Source: DATBLZ01 sp036555065
GTDB taxonomy: Bacteria > Pseudomonadota > Gammaproteobacteria > Steroidobacterales > Rariloculaceae
DNA: 64,000 bases
NCBI GenBank assembly: GCA_036555065.1
Contig: DATBLZ010000171.1
Location: 5,443 to 69,442, forward strand
Direction of reading: 5' to 3'
A program made the position numbers and the translations under genes. Positions 9,586 through 18,065 of this stretch are shown in pieces. The notes under the pieces are model-generated. The model did not search any database. It was not told the origin of the DNA and saw only the letters and a program-made list of their open reading frames with translations. Position 1 is the first letter of the stretch; the number at the start of each line of letters is the position of its first letter.

Positions 9586-10545
9586 ATGACGCGCCACGCC
9601 TTGCTAGTAACCGGTCCTGAAATCGCTGCATACGGGTTTCCGGATGGACATCCTTTCGGCCGCGACCGGCACGATGTGTTTCGCCAAGCGTTCGCGCAGT
9701 CGCCGGCCTCTGCGGCAGTCGAGCTCGTAGCACCACGCGCCGCCACGCGCGCGGAGCTCGAGGCGTTCCATACCCCCGCGTACATCGACCGCGTGATTGC
9801 TCTCTCGCGCTTAGGCCACGGCTGGCTCGATCACGGCGATACGCCCGCATTCCCCGGCGTTTTCGAGGCCGCCTGCGCCGTCGTCGGCGGCACGCTCGAG
9901 GCGCTCGAGCGTATCGTTGCGGGACCGTGCACACGCGCGTTCATTCCAATCGGCGGTCTGCACCATGCGCGCCGCGATGCTGCCGCCGGGTTTTGCGTCT
10001 TCAATGATTGCGGCGTTGCGATCGAGATCGCGCGGCGCAAGCTCGGCATCGAGCGCGTCGCGTACGTCGATATCGATGCGCATCACGGCGACGGAGTCTT
10101 CTACGGCTTCGAAGACGATCCCGACGTCGCGTTTGCCGATATACACGAGGACGGTAGGTTCCTCTATCCGGGCACGGGCGCGCGCGAGGAGACGGGCCGC
10201 GGCTTAGGCGTAGGAACGAAGCTCAACATCCCGATGCCGCCGGGTGCCGACGATCGCGCATTCCACGTCGCGTGGGACGAAATCGAGGAGTATCTCGCGC
10301 AGCGCGAGCCCGAGCTCGTGCTCCTCCAATGCGGCGCCGACTCGATCGCCGGCGACCCGATCACGCATCTGCGGTTCACGGCCGAGGCGCATGCGCACGC
10401 CGCGCAACGCTTGAGGCTCATCGCCGACCGCTCCGCGCACGGCCGGTTACTCGCGATGGGCGGCGGCGGCTACAACCGCGCGAATCTCGCGCGCGCTTGG
10501 ACGCGAGTCGTCGAGGAGCTTGCCCGGAGCGAGGATCGCGGCTGA
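9586..10545 (+). CDS. histone deacetylase family (HDAC-like) amidohydrolase
   Basis: The 319-residue cytoplasmic protein has the arginase/HDAC fold. Visible motifs are [21 protein letters not shown] (His pair and entry loop; partial), the zinc-binding DIDAHHGDG, and [11 protein letters not shown] with the third metal ligand Asp. The bacterial relatives act on small acetylated amines or acetyl-lysine; AcuC and class II HDAC-like proteins are the closest named families. The substrate cannot be told from sequence. The last codons and TGA stop lie within a REP-like repeat, ending the protein in EDRG. nrdR starts 14 bases after the stop. Confidence 0.88.
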   Translation: MTRHALLVTGPEIAAYGFPDGHPFGRDRHDVFRQAFAQSPASAAVELVAPRAATRAELEAFHTPAYIDRVIALSRLGHGWLDHGDTPAFPGVFEAACAVVGGTLEALERIVAGPCTRAFIPIGGLHHARRDAAAGFCVFNDCGVAIEIARRKLGIERVAYVDIDAHHGDGVFYGFEDDPDVAFADIHEDGRFLYPGTGAREETGRGLGVGTKLNIPMPPGADDRAFHVAWDEIEEYLAQREPELVLLQCGADSIAGDPITHLRFTAEAHAHAAQRLRLIADRSAHGRLLAMGGGGYNRANLARAWTRVVEELARSEDRG

Positions 10546-10557
10546 AGCCGCTCCCAC
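10533..10557. repeat. REP-like repeat spanning deacetylase stop and nrdR leader
   Basis: GATCGCGGCTGAAGCCGCTC then CCACC. It carries the stop of the upstream gene, and its last bases sit only 2 nt before the nrdR ATG, so the hairpin GCGGCT/AGCCGC occupies the place where a ribosome-binding site would be. Confidence 0.88.
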
Positions 10558-10559
10558 CC

Positions 10560-11084
10560 ATGTACTGCCCATTTTGCAATCACGTCGATACGAAGGTCAT
10601 CGACTCGCGGCTCGCCGGCGAAGGCCGACTCGTGCGCCGCCGTCGCGAGTGCCTCGCCTGCGAAGAGCGGTTCACGACGTTCGAGGCGCCCGAGCTCGTC
10701 ATGCCGCACGTCATCAAGCGCGACGACCGGCGCGAGCCGTTCGACGAAGCGAAGCTCCGCAATGGCATGATCAACGCGCTCAGCAAGCGCCCCGTCTCGA
10801 GCGATCAAATCGAGGCGGCGCTCGAGCGCATCACGCATCGCCTGCAGACGATGGGCGAGCGCGAGATCGACAGCCGACACATCGGCGACCTCGTCATGGA
10901 AGAGCTGCGCCGTCTCGACGAGGTCGCATACGTGCGTTTCGCATCGATCTACCGAAGCTTCCAAGACGTCACGGAGTTCCAACAAGAGATAGAGCGTCTG
11001 AAGTCCCTCCCGAGCCCGCACGCGAGCCGTGCGCAAATGTCCTTGGAGCTCGATGACGATGACGAGAAACCAAGACGCCGCTGA
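10560..11084 (+). CDS. nrdR: transcriptional repressor NrdR
   Basis: The 174-residue protein starts at the ATG at 10560, because [17 protein letters not shown] is the invariant NrdR N-terminus. It has an N-terminal zinc ribbon (CPFC and CLAC) followed by the ATP-cone ([20 protein letters not shown]...), which senses ATP/dATP; NrdR represses ribonucleotide reductase operons. The C-terminus has a family-atypical acidic/basic tail ([11 protein letters not shown]), about 20 residues longer than usual. It overlaps the start of ribD by 32 bases in another frame, which is the conserved nrdR-ribD arrangement. The leader is a REP-like hairpin with no evident Shine-Dalgarno. Confidence 0.96.
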   Translation: MYCPFCNHVDTKVIDSRLAGEGRLVRRRRECLACEERFTTFEAPELVMPHVIKRDDRREPFDEAKLRNGMINALSKRPVSSDQIEAALERITHRLQTMGEREIDSRHIGDLVMEELRRLDEVAYVRFASIYRSFQDVTEFQQEIERLKSLPSPHASRAQMSLELDDDDEKPRRR

Positions 11085-12198
11085 CGAGCGCGATCGCGCG
11101 TACATGGCACGCGCCCTGCAACTCGCCGAGCGCGGGCTCTATGACACGGCGCCGAACCCGGCCGTCGGCTGCGTGCTGGTTGCGGACGACGAGATCGTCG
11201 GCGAGGGCTGGACGGCGCCCGCCGGCGGCCCGCATGCCGAGCGTGTCGCGCTGGCTGCGGCCGGGGCCCGCGCGCAAGGTGCGACGGCCTATGTGACGCT
11301 CGAGCCGTGCAGCCACTACGGACGCACGGGCCCCTGCGCGGATGCGCTCATCGCGGCCGGCATTGTGCGCGTCGTTTGTGCGCTCGTCGATCCGAACCCG
11401 CTCGTCGCAGGCGGAGGGTTGGGGAAGCTCGAGCGCGCCGGCATCGGCGTGACCGTGGGCGTGCTCGGCGGGCCCGCCGAGGCGCTCAATCGCGGCCACG
11501 TCTCGCGTATGAGCCGCCGGCGACCATGGGTGCGTGCCAAAGTCGCCGCGAGCCTCGATGGCCGCACGGCGCTTGCGAGCGGCGCGAGCCGCTGGATCAC
11601 GGGCGACGCGGCGCGCGCGGACGTGCACCGTTTCCGCGCGCGCTCGAGCGTCGTGCTGACCGGCATCGGCACCGTGCTTGCCGACGATCCCGCGTTGACG
11701 GCCCGTCTCGATGATCCAGAAGTGCGGGTTTTGCAGCCCGCGCGCGCGATCGTCGATTCGCGATTTCGCACGCCGCTCACGGCGCAGACGCTGAAGCTTC
11801 CCGGAACCGTCCTGATCTTCGGCACCGATGCGAATAGTGATCGGGCGCGCCGCCTCGCGGAGGCGGGAGCAAAAGTCGAAACCGTTGCGGGGTCGCCGCG
11901 CTGCGACCTCAATGCCGTGCTCGCGCGGCTCGCGGCGCTCGAGCACAACGACGTTCTCCTCGAGGCCGGTCCGACGCTTTCGGGCGCGTTTCTTACGGCC
12001 GGGCTCATCGATGAGCTCATCGTCTATTTGGCGCCGAACGTGCTCGGCGACCGCGCGCGCGGGATGTTCGCCATCCCGCCGCTGACCGACCTCGCCGAAC
12101 GCTATTTGCTCGAGATCGACGACGTGCGCAAGCTCGGTCCCGACTTGCGGATCATCGCGCGGCCCGTTACCGTGGCTCGCCCCGCACCGGAGACGTGA
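11053..12198 (+). CDS. ribD: bifunctional diaminohydroxyphosphoribosylaminopyrimidine deaminase / reductase RibD
   Basis: It catalyses the second and third steps of riboflavin synthesis from the GTP cyclohydrolase II product. The N-terminal cytidine-deaminase fold carries the zinc site HAE ([10 protein letters not shown]) and [11 protein letters not shown]. The C-terminal reductase domain is DHFR-like ([18 protein letters not shown], then SGASRWITG and GTVLADDP). The start was set at the ATG at 11053, with GGAG four bases upstream; an in-frame ATG at 11059 is nearly as good. The resulting 381 residues is normal. The gene overlaps nrdR, and ribE starts one base after the stop. Confidence 0.95.
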   Translation: MTMTRNQDAADERDRAYMARALQLAERGLYDTAPNPAVGCVLVADDEIVGEGWTAPAGGPHAERVALAAAGARAQGATAYVTLEPCSHYGRTGPCADALIAAGIVRVVCALVDPNPLVAGGGLGKLERAGIGVTVGVLGGPAEALNRGHVSRMSRRRPWVRAKVAASLDGRTALASGASRWITGDAARADVHRFRARSSVVLTGIGTVLADDPALTARLDDPEVRVLQPARAIVDSRFRTPLTAQTLKLPGTVLIFGTDANSDRARRLAEAGAKVETVAGSPRCDLNAVLARLAALEHNDVLLEAGPTLSGAFLTAGLIDELIVYLAPNVLGDRARGMFAIPPLTDLAERYLLEIDDVRKLGPDLRIIARPVTVARPAPET

Positions 12199-12199
12199 A

Positions 12200-12847
12200 G
12201 TGTTCTCGGGCATCGTCAAGGGCAAGGGCCGAGTTCGCGCGCAGGCCGAGCGCAACGGCGATCGGCAGATCGTCATCGACGCAGATCCCGCGCTCGTCGA
12301 ACCGCTCGAAGTCGGCGCGAGCGTCGCCGTCAACGGCGTGTGCTTGACCGCGGTTGCGCGCACGGCGGAGTCGTTCACGGCCGACGTATCGCGCGCCACG
12401 CTCGGCGTGACGACGCTCGGGCTGCTCGAGATCGGCAGCGAGGTCAATCTCGAGCCCGCGCTCAAGGTCGGCGATCCGCTCGACGGGCATCTGGTAACGG
12501 GCCACGTCGACGGCATCGGTCGTGTCGTCGCGCTTACGCCCGAGGCGCGGTCTCTCAGAGTCGTTATCGAGCTGCCCAAGGACCTCGTGCGGTTCGTGGC
12601 GCACAAAGGCGCGATCGCAGTCGACGGCGTGAGCCTTACGGTCAACGGCGTCGATGCACAGCGTTTCGACGTCAACGTGATTCCGCACACGCAGGCCAAC
12701 ACGGTGATTTCCGGGTACGTTCGCGGCACGCCTGTTAATATTGAGGTAGACCTGATCGCGCGCTACTTGGAACGCCTTGCGCAGCCGATCGAGTCGTCAG
12801 TCACGTACGAGAAACTGAAGCGTCATGGTTACGTCGGCAACGAGTAA
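12200..12847 (+). CDS. ribE: riboflavin synthase alpha chain
   Basis: The 215-residue protein with GTG start (MFSGIVKGKGRV) has the two tandem lumazine-binding beta-barrel halves of riboflavin synthase: the first has VNGVCLTAV and DVSRATLGVTTLG, the second has GHLVTGHVDGIG, VDGVSLTVNGVD and FDVNVIPHTQANT. It dismutates two 6,7-dimethyl-8-ribityllumazine into riboflavin. The length and both halves are intact. It overlaps the start of ribBA by 23 bases, so the operon is translationally packed. Confidence 0.95.
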   Translation: MFSGIVKGKGRVRAQAERNGDRQIVIDADPALVEPLEVGASVAVNGVCLTAVARTAESFTADVSRATLGVTTLGLLEIGSEVNLEPALKVGDPLDGHLVTGHVDGIGRVVALTPEARSLRVVIELPKDLVRFVAHKGAIAVDGVSLTVNGVDAQRFDVNVIPHTQANTVISGYVRGTPVNIEVDLIARYLERLAQPIESSVTYEKLKRHGYVGNE

Positions 12848-13982
12848 GCATCCTTGGTCCGGGCTCGATAGCGTCGAGACCATCGTCGCTGCGATTCGCG
12901 ACGGCGAGATGGTCGTCATGCTCGATGACGAGGACCGGGAGAACGAGGGCGACCTCATCATGGCGGCGAGCAAAGTCCGCAGCGACGACATCAACTTCAT
13001 GGCGCGCTATGGGCGCGGTCTCATTTGTTTGACGTTGACGCGCGCGCGTTGCGAGCAGCTGCGTCTGCCGCTCATGGTCGGCGACACGGACCGGCGCAAG
13101 ACGACGAACTTCACGATCTCGATCGAAGCCGCCGAGGGCGTGACGACGGGCATCTCCGCGCATGACCGCGCCCGCACGATTCGCGCCGCCGTCGCTCCCG
13201 ACGCGCGGCCCGAGGACCTGCGCCAGCCCGGACACGTCTTTCCGTTGATGGCGCAGCCCGGCGGCGTGCTCACGCGCGCGGGCCACACCGAGGCAGGCTG
13301 CGATCTCGCGCGCCTCGCGGGGCTCGAGCCTGCCGCAGTCATCGTCGAGGTGCTCAACGAGGACGGCACGATGGCGCGGCGCGACGACCTCGCGCAGTTC
13401 GCGAAGCGCCACAAGCTCAAGATCGGCACGATCGCCGATCTCATCCAGTATCGGCTTGCGAACGAGGAGACGGTCGAGGCGATCGACGAGATACCGATCG
13501 ACACACCCTACGGGCCGTTTCGCATGATTTGCTTCGAGGATCACATCAATCGTGAGGTGCATCTCGCGCTCGTGCGTGGAGAGATCGATGCGCGCGCGCC
13601 CACGCTCGTCCGCGTGCACCGCCAGGATACGCTCAGCGACGTCGTCGGCGTCCGTGACCCGCGGCTCGGTTGGCCGTTGCGCGATGCAATGCGTCATATC
13701 GCGAGCGAAGGCCGCGGCGTCGTCGTGATCCTGCGCCACGACGAGAGCGCGCGCGAGCTCATGGGCGCCGTCCGCGCGCTGAGCGAAAGCCGCGAAGTAG
13801 CGGCGGCGCGGCGCGAGCGCGTCATGGACTTACGGACTTTCGGTACGGGTGCGCAAGTGCTGCGCGCGCTCGGCGTGCGGAAAATGCGCGTGATGAGCGC
13901 ACCGAAGCATATCCACGCGCTGTCGGGCTTCGGCCTCGAGGTCGTCGAATACGTCGCCCCGCGGGAGCTCGAACATGGATGA
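12825..13982 (+). CDS. ribBA: 3,4-dihydroxy-2-butanone 4-phosphate synthase with degenerate GTP cyclohydrolase II domain
   Basis: The N-terminal half (about residues 10-205) is a complete DHBP synthase: DDEDRENEGDLIMAA, ISAHDRARTI, RQPGHVFPL and RAGHTEAGCDLARLAG hold the acidic and His residues for metal and ribulose-5-phosphate. The C-terminal half (about 210-380) has the length and fold of GTP cyclohydrolase II, including DLRTFGTGAQVLRALGVRKM. But the three zinc cysteines of the CLTGD...CDC region are absent (VHRQDTLSDVVGVRD at about 263-278), and the active-site Tyr of the YGxGAQ motif is Phe. I expect only the DHBP synthase activity. This is a known state in many Proteobacteria, which carry a separate RibA. 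Confidence 0.9.
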   Translation: MVTSATSKHPWSGLDSVETIVAAIRDGEMVVMLDDEDRENEGDLIMAASKVRSDDINFMARYGRGLICLTLTRARCEQLRLPLMVGDTDRRKTTNFTISIEAAEGVTTGISAHDRARTIRAAVAPDARPEDLRQPGHVFPLMAQPGGVLTRAGHTEAGCDLARLAGLEPAAVIVEVLNEDGTMARRDDLAQFAKRHKLKIGTIADLIQYRLANEETVEAIDEIPIDTPYGPFRMICFEDHINREVHLALVRGEIDARAPTLVRVHRQDTLSDVVGVRDPRLGWPLRDAMRHIASEGRGVVVILRHDESARELMGAVRALSESREVAAARRERVMDLRTFGTGAQVLRALGVRKMRVMSAPKHIHALSGFGLEVVEYVAPRELEHG

Positions 13983-14454
13983 GCGCGTCAAGCATATCGA
14001 GGGGGAAAGCAGCGCGCGGGGCTTGAGGATCGGCATCGTCGCCTCGCGGTTCAATGACTTCATCGTGGATCGCTTGCTCTCGGCGGCGATCAACACGCTG
14101 CTCGCGCACGGCGCTGACGCGGCCAACATCGAGGTCGTGCGCGTGCCCGGCGCGTTCGAAGCGCCGCTGGCAATCAAGAAGATGGCCACTAGCAAACGTT
14201 ACGATGCGCTCATCGCGCTCGGCTGCGTCATTCGCGGCGCAACGCCGCATTTCGACTATGTCGCGAGCGAGGCCAGCCGAGGAGTCGCGAGCGCTTGCCT
14301 CAACGACGGCGTCGCGCTCGGCTTCGGGATCCTGACAGTCGATACGATCGAGCAGGCGATCGAGCGCGCCGGAGCCAAGGGTGGAAACAAGGGCGCCGAC
14401 GCGGCTCTCGCCGCGCTGCAGATGGCCTCGGTGCTTCGCCAGCTGGAGCAATGA
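13975..14454 (+). CDS. ribH: 6,7-dimethyl-8-ribityllumazine synthase
   Basis: The 159-residue protein condenses the RibD-derived pyrimidine with DHBP to give the RibE substrate. Family motifs are IGIVASRFNDFIVDRLL, the VRVPGAFEAPLAIKK substrate loop and ALGCVIRGATPHFDYVASE with the catalytic His. It forms an icosahedral or pentameric assembly in relatives. The ATG overlaps the end of ribBA by 8 bases. The gene is intact and of normal length. Confidence 0.96.
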   Translation: MDERVKHIEGESSARGLRIGIVASRFNDFIVDRLLSAAINTLLAHGADAANIEVVRVPGAFEAPLAIKKMATSKRYDALIALGCVIRGATPHFDYVASEASRGVASACLNDGVALGFGILTVDTIEQAIERAGAKGGNKGADAALAALQMASVLRQLEQ

Positions 14455-14457
14455 GCG

Positions 14458-14889
14458 TTGAGCGCCAAAATGCGACACCGGGCGCGCGCCCTGTTGGTCA
14501 AGGCGCTCTACCAGTGGCAGCTCGCGGGTCACGGCTTCGATGAGCTCATCGGTCAATACTCGACGCTGGCCGAGTTCGGCCGAGTCGATCAGGACTACTT
14601 TCGCGAGGTGCTTAGGCTGGTGCTCGATGAGGCCGCAGCGCTCGACCGCGTGATCGCGGCGCACGCGGTTCGCAAGCTCGATCAGCTCGACGCCGTCGGC
14701 CGGGCCGTATTGCTGATCGCGCTCGCCGAGCTCAAGGATCGCCCCGACGTGCCGACCAAGGTCGCGATCAACGAAGCCGTCGAGCTCGCCAAAAAATACG
14801 GCGCGACTGCGAGCTTCAAGTTCGTCAACGCAGTGCTCGACAAAGCGTCCAAGGACCTCAGAGGGCAAGGCGACAGGCGCGCCTGTTGA
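14458..14889 (+). CDS. nusB: transcription antitermination factor NusB
   Basis: The 143-residue all-helical RNA-binding protein acts in rRNA antitermination with NusE (S10) at boxA. The motifs RHRARALLVKALYQWQLAG, LDRVIAAHAV and AINEAVELAKKYGATASFKFVNAVLDK are diagnostic. The start is uncertain: a TTG at 14458, three bases after ribH, or an ATG at 14470 that begins MRHRARALL; no nearby ATG fits better. The short C-terminal tail after LDK is slightly longer than in E. coli. Confidence 0.94.
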   Translation: MSAKMRHRARALLVKALYQWQLAGHGFDELIGQYSTLAEFGRVDQDYFREVLRLVLDEAAALDRVIAAHAVRKLDQLDAVGRAVLLIALAELKDRPDVPTKVAINEAVELAKKYGATASFKFVNAVLDKASKDLRGQGDRRAC

Positions 14890-14894
14890 GCGCT

Positions 14895-15845
14895 ATGCCG
14901 GGCCCCGGTGAGTTCGAGATCATCGCGCGCTATTTTTCGGGACATCCCGGCGAGGACGTCACGCTCGGCATCGGCGACGACGCCGCCATCATCGATGTCC
15001 ACGAGCCGATCGCGGTCGCCGTCGACACGATCGTCGGCGGCGTGCACTTTCCTCCGGACCTCGAGGCCCGAGCGATCGGCTACCGTGCGCTCGCGGTCAA
15101 TCTCAGCGATCTCGCCGCCATGGGCGCGAAACCGCGCTGGGCGACGCTCGCGCTCACGCTGCCGGCCGCCGATGAATCCTGGCTCGAAAACTTCGCGGCA
15201 GGGTTCTTCGAGCTCGCTGCGCAGTTCGGCGTCGGCCTCGTCGGCGGCGACACGACGCGCGGCCCGCTGACCGTGAGCGTGCAGATCATCGGCACATTGC
15301 AGAACGGGCAGTATTTGCGCCGCTCGGGCGGGCGTGTCGGCGATGACGTCTACGTGACTGGAACGCTCGGCGATGCCGCGGGCGCTTTGCCGCTGCTCGC
15401 GCGTGGCGGAACGGCGGCAGCGGCCGAGGCCGAGCTCATTGCGCGGTTCGCGTATCCGTCGCCGCGGGTCGCGGCCGGTCGCGCGCTCGTTTCGATTGCG
15501 GCGGCTGCGATCGACGTATCGGACGGCCTCGTGGCCGACCTCGGCCATATCTGTAGGCTGTCCGGCTGCGGCGCACGCATCGACGTCGAGGATCTGCCGC
15601 TCTCGCGGGCGCTCAGCAGCACTTACAGCGGCGAGCGCGCCGTCGATTTCGCGCTCGGCGGCGGCGACGATTACGAGCTTTGCTTCACGGCACCACGCGC
15701 GCGCGCGGCCGCCGTGGCCGCGGCGCTCGAGCAGTGCGCGACGCCGTTTACACGCATCGGCGAGCTCGTTGCGGGCAACGAGGTCGTATGTTGCCGCGGT
15801 GGCCGGCCCGTCGCGTTGACCGTCTCGGGCTACACGCATTTTTGA
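14895..15845 (+). CDS. thiL: thiamine-monophosphate kinase
   Basis: It phosphorylates thiamine monophosphate to the active diphosphate. The ATG at 14895 gives MPGPGEFEIIARYF, matching the family N-terminus; an in-frame TTG at 14886 would overlap the nusB stop by four bases and cannot be excluded. The 316-residue protein has the AIR-synthase-like fold with GIGDDAAII, VDTIVGGVHF, LAVNLSDLAAMGAKP, GGDTTRGPL and AIDVSDGLVADLGHI, all holding the ATP/Mg ligands. The nusB-thiL-pgpA order is the normal gammaproteobacterial one. Confidence 0.95.
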   Translation: MPGPGEFEIIARYFSGHPGEDVTLGIGDDAAIIDVHEPIAVAVDTIVGGVHFPPDLEARAIGYRALAVNLSDLAAMGAKPRWATLALTLPAADESWLENFAAGFFELAAQFGVGLVGGDTTRGPLTVSVQIIGTLQNGQYLRRSGGRVGDDVYVTGTLGDAAGALPLLARGGTAAAAEAELIARFAYPSPRVAAGRALVSIAAAAIDVSDGLVADLGHICRLSGCGARIDVEDLPLSRALSSTYSGERAVDFALGGGDDYELCFTAPRARAAAVAAALEQCATPFTRIGELVAGNEVVCCRGGRPVALTVSGYTHF

Positions 15846-15857
15846 GAGCATGGAACC

Positions 15858-16343
15858 GTGAGCCGCTCCGCTCGCCCGCCGCTGCGCATGCTGCGCGATC
15901 CCGTTCATCTTTTGGCGTTCGGCTTGGGCACGGGGCTCGCGCCGTGGGCGCCCGGAACTGCAGGCACCCTGCTCGCAGTGCCGCTCGCGTGGCTCATGGC
16001 GGAATGGCCGATGGCGTGGCGCATCGCGGCGGTTGCGGTCGTAATACTCGGCGGAGTCTTCGTCTGCGGACTGAGCGCGAAACGGCTCGGCGTGCACGAT
16101 CATCCCGCGATCGTCCTCGATGAAATCGCGGCCACGCTGGCACTTGCGCTGACGCTGCCGAAGCAGGCAGCGTGGTTCGCTAGTGCCTTCATCTTGTTCA
16201 GGTTTTTCGACATCGCCAAGCCCTGGCCGATACGGGAAATGGATCACAGATTGGGCGGCGGGCTCGGAATTATGCTTGACGACCTAATGGCGGCGCTCTA
16301 TGCGGCGGCGTGTCTTTGGATCGTCAGGCAAGCAATCCTCTAA
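15858..16343 (+). CDS. pgpA: phosphatidylglycerophosphatase A
   Basis: The 161-residue inner-membrane enzyme dephosphorylates phosphatidylglycerophosphate to phosphatidylglycerol. Three to four hydrophobic segments are visible, with the conserved FGLGTGLAPWAPGTAGTL, DHPAIVLDEIAA and FRFFDIAKPWPIREMD motifs (Asp/Glu catalytic set). The start is the GTG at 15858. It is followed after three bases by the Ser/Thr kinase gene, which suggests translational coupling of the two. Confidence 0.95.
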   Translation: MSRSARPPLRMLRDPVHLLAFGLGTGLAPWAPGTAGTLLAVPLAWLMAEWPMAWRIAAVAVVILGGVFVCGLSAKRLGVHDHPAIVLDEIAATLALALTLPKQAAWFASAFILFRFFDIAKPWPIREMDHRLGGGLGIMLDDLMAALYAAACLWIVRQAIL

Positions 16344-16346
16344 CTT

Positions 16347-17657
16347 ATGGCGCAAGCGAAGGCCGAAGCCGCGAGTGATCGCGGCAAGCGTGATGTCCCT
16401 GAGCGAATCGGTAAGTACGACATCATCAATGAGGTCGGGCAGGGCAGCACCGGCCGGGTCTTCTTGTCGCACGACCCGTATTACGGTCGCGACGTCGCGA
16501 TCAAGCTCTACCTCATAGAGCAAGAGGACGACAACAAAGCGCGCGTGACGCGCAAGATGTTTTTCAACGAGGCCCAGATGATGGGCCGCTTGCAGCATCC
16601 GAACATTCTGCCGATTTACGACGCGGGTGAGGAGAATGGCAGCTACTACGTAGTGACTGAACACGTGCACGGTGCGCGCACGCTCGCTGCCTACTGCAAA
16701 CCCGACAATCTGCTGCGCATCGACGACGTCGTCGAGATCATCTTCAAGTGCGCGAAGGCGCTCAACTATGCGCACAGTCGCGGCGTCATCCACCGCGACA
16801 TCAAACCGAGCAACATCATGCTCACGCTCGACAACGACGTGCGCATCATCGATTTCGGCATCGCGCTCGTCACGGATTCCGCCGTGTCGCGCATCGAAGG
16901 AATCGCAGGCTCGCCGAGCTACATGTCGCCCGAGCAAGTGCAATCCGCCGAAATCACGCCACGATCCGATATCTATTCGCTCGGCGCGGTCATGTACGAG
17001 CTGTTGACGGGATTCCGGCCGTTTCGCGCGAACAACCTGAGCAAGCTCCTGCATCAGATCATCTACGCGACGCCGCCGCCGATCCACACGCTGCGCGCCG
17101 ATATCTCCGAGGATCTCGAGGCGATCGTGACGCGATCGCTGCTCAAGGACGCGACGCAGCGTTACCAGAACGGCCTCGAGCTCGCCGGCGCGCTCACGCA
17201 GGTCTATCAGACCTTGCGCAACCAGCACGAGCGCATCGACAAGAAGGAGCGCTTCGATCTCTTGCGCCGCCTGCGTTTCTTCCACGAGTTCTCGCACTCG
17301 GAGATCTGGGAAATATTGCGCGCAAGCGAATGGCGCGAATACGAGGCGGGCGAGGCCATTATCCGCGAAGGGGAGATGGACGATCGCTTCTATATCATCG
17401 TCAGCGGCGAGGTCACGGTGCAGTCGGGCCGCCGCGAGATCGGTGTGCTCGGGGGCGGCAATTGCTTCGGCGAGACGAGCTATGTCCGCGGCGCCCGCCG
17501 CACGGCGACGATCTCGGCGCGCGCACCCACGACGCTCGTGCGCGTGAGCTCGACGCTGCTCGAGCAAGCCTCTTCGTCGTGCCAGCTGCGGTTCAACAAA
17601 GTGTTCCTACGCTCGCTCATCGAGCGGCTCCAGGGCATCGCCAACACGGCGACCTAG
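16347..17657 (+). CDS. Ser/Thr protein kinase with C-terminal cyclic-nucleotide-binding domain
   Basis: The 436-residue soluble protein has a Hanks-type kinase domain at about 22-290. The glycine loop is GQGSTGRVF, the ATP lysine K53 (VAIKLY), the catalytic HRD with D151 in HRDIKPSNIM, DFG D169, and the APE-like SPEQ segment, so it looks active. A linker leads to a cNMP-binding-type beta barrel (about 315-425) with EGEMDDRFYIIVSGEV and FGETSYVRGARRTATI, the phosphate-binding-cassette pattern. Together they suggest a soluble kinase that senses a cyclic nucleotide, or uses the domain for protein contacts. No membrane segment or PASTA repeat is present. It is the last gene of the riboflavin-nusB-thiL-pgpA run, starting three bases after pgpA. 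Confidence 0.9.
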   Translation: MAQAKAEAASDRGKRDVPERIGKYDIINEVGQGSTGRVFLSHDPYYGRDVAIKLYLIEQEDDNKARVTRKMFFNEAQMMGRLQHPNILPIYDAGEENGSYYVVTEHVHGARTLAAYCKPDNLLRIDDVVEIIFKCAKALNYAHSRGVIHRDIKPSNIMLTLDNDVRIIDFGIALVTDSAVSRIEGIAGSPSYMSPEQVQSAEITPRSDIYSLGAVMYELLTGFRPFRANNLSKLLHQIIYATPPPIHTLRADISEDLEAIVTRSLLKDATQRYQNGLELAGALTQVYQTLRNQHERIDKKERFDLLRRLRFFHEFSHSEIWEILRASEWREYEAGEAIIREGEMDDRFYIIVSGEVTVQSGRREIGVLGGGNCFGETSYVRGARRTATISARAPTTLVRVSSTLLEQASSSCQLRFNKVFLRSLIERLQGIANTAT

Positions 17658-17681
17658 TGGCCGCGCGGTCTAGTCCGCGAA

Positions 17682-17924
17682 TTACTCGGATGCCTCGGGG
17701 TCGAACGGAACGGGTTCGGCGTCGTCGGTGCTCTTGAGCAGGATCTCGACCTTCTGCTCGGCTTCTTTGAGGGCCGTTTGGCACTGGCGCGTGAGCTTGA
17801 CGCCGCGCTCGAACTCCTTGAGCGCCTGTTGCAGCGACAGCTCTCCGCTCTCGAGCCGCTCGACGAGCGCTTCGAGCTCGACGAGGGCTTTCTCGAGCTG
17901 GCCCAAATTCTTTTCTTGCTTCAA
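17682..17924 (-). CDS. xseB: exodeoxyribonuclease VII small subunit
   Basis: The 80-residue protein has a TTG start and the XseB pattern LEKALVELEALVERLESGELSLQQALKEFERGV (quoted in part: LESGELSLQQALKEFERGV is the diagnostic core). XseB binds XseA to form exonuclease VII, which degrades single-stranded DNA. In many gammaproteobacteria it is followed by ispA and dxs; here the gene downstream is on the other strand, so it stands alone. The acidic tail is longer than in E. coli. Confidence 0.93.
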   Translation of the reverse strand: MKQEKNLGQLEKALVELEALVERLESGELSLQQALKEFERGVKLTRQCQTALKEAEQKVEILLKSTDDAEPVPFDPEASE

Positions 17925-17994
17925 GCTCGCGCACGGTACTAAGCGCGCGTCCGCGGGTCAATTTCGCAGCCGTACGACGCGGGAGCTTTCCGAG

Positions 17995-18023
17995 TTGACA
18001 CGCTTTAGTGCAGCGTCTAAATT
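17995..18023 (+). promoter_or_regulatory. sigma-70 type promoter of the rubrerythrin operon
   Basis: A perfect -35 TTGACA (17995-18000) is separated by 17 bases from TAAATT (18018-18023), placing the start of transcription near 18030 and giving a leader of about 35 bases before the rubrerythrin ATG. Confidence 0.65.
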
Positions 18024-18028
18024 GCCTC

Positions 18029-18041
18029 TAGACTTGGTCTA
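18029..18041. promoter_or_regulatory. perfect inverted repeat at the predicted transcription start
   Basis: TAGAC-TTG-GTCTA sits where the rubrerythrin transcript should begin. The position is suitable for a repressor such as an Rrf2-type redox sensor, but the arms are only five bases and no regulator gene is adjacent. Confidence 0.35.
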
Positions 18042-18065
18042 AGTCGCACGGACGGAGAAAACCCG

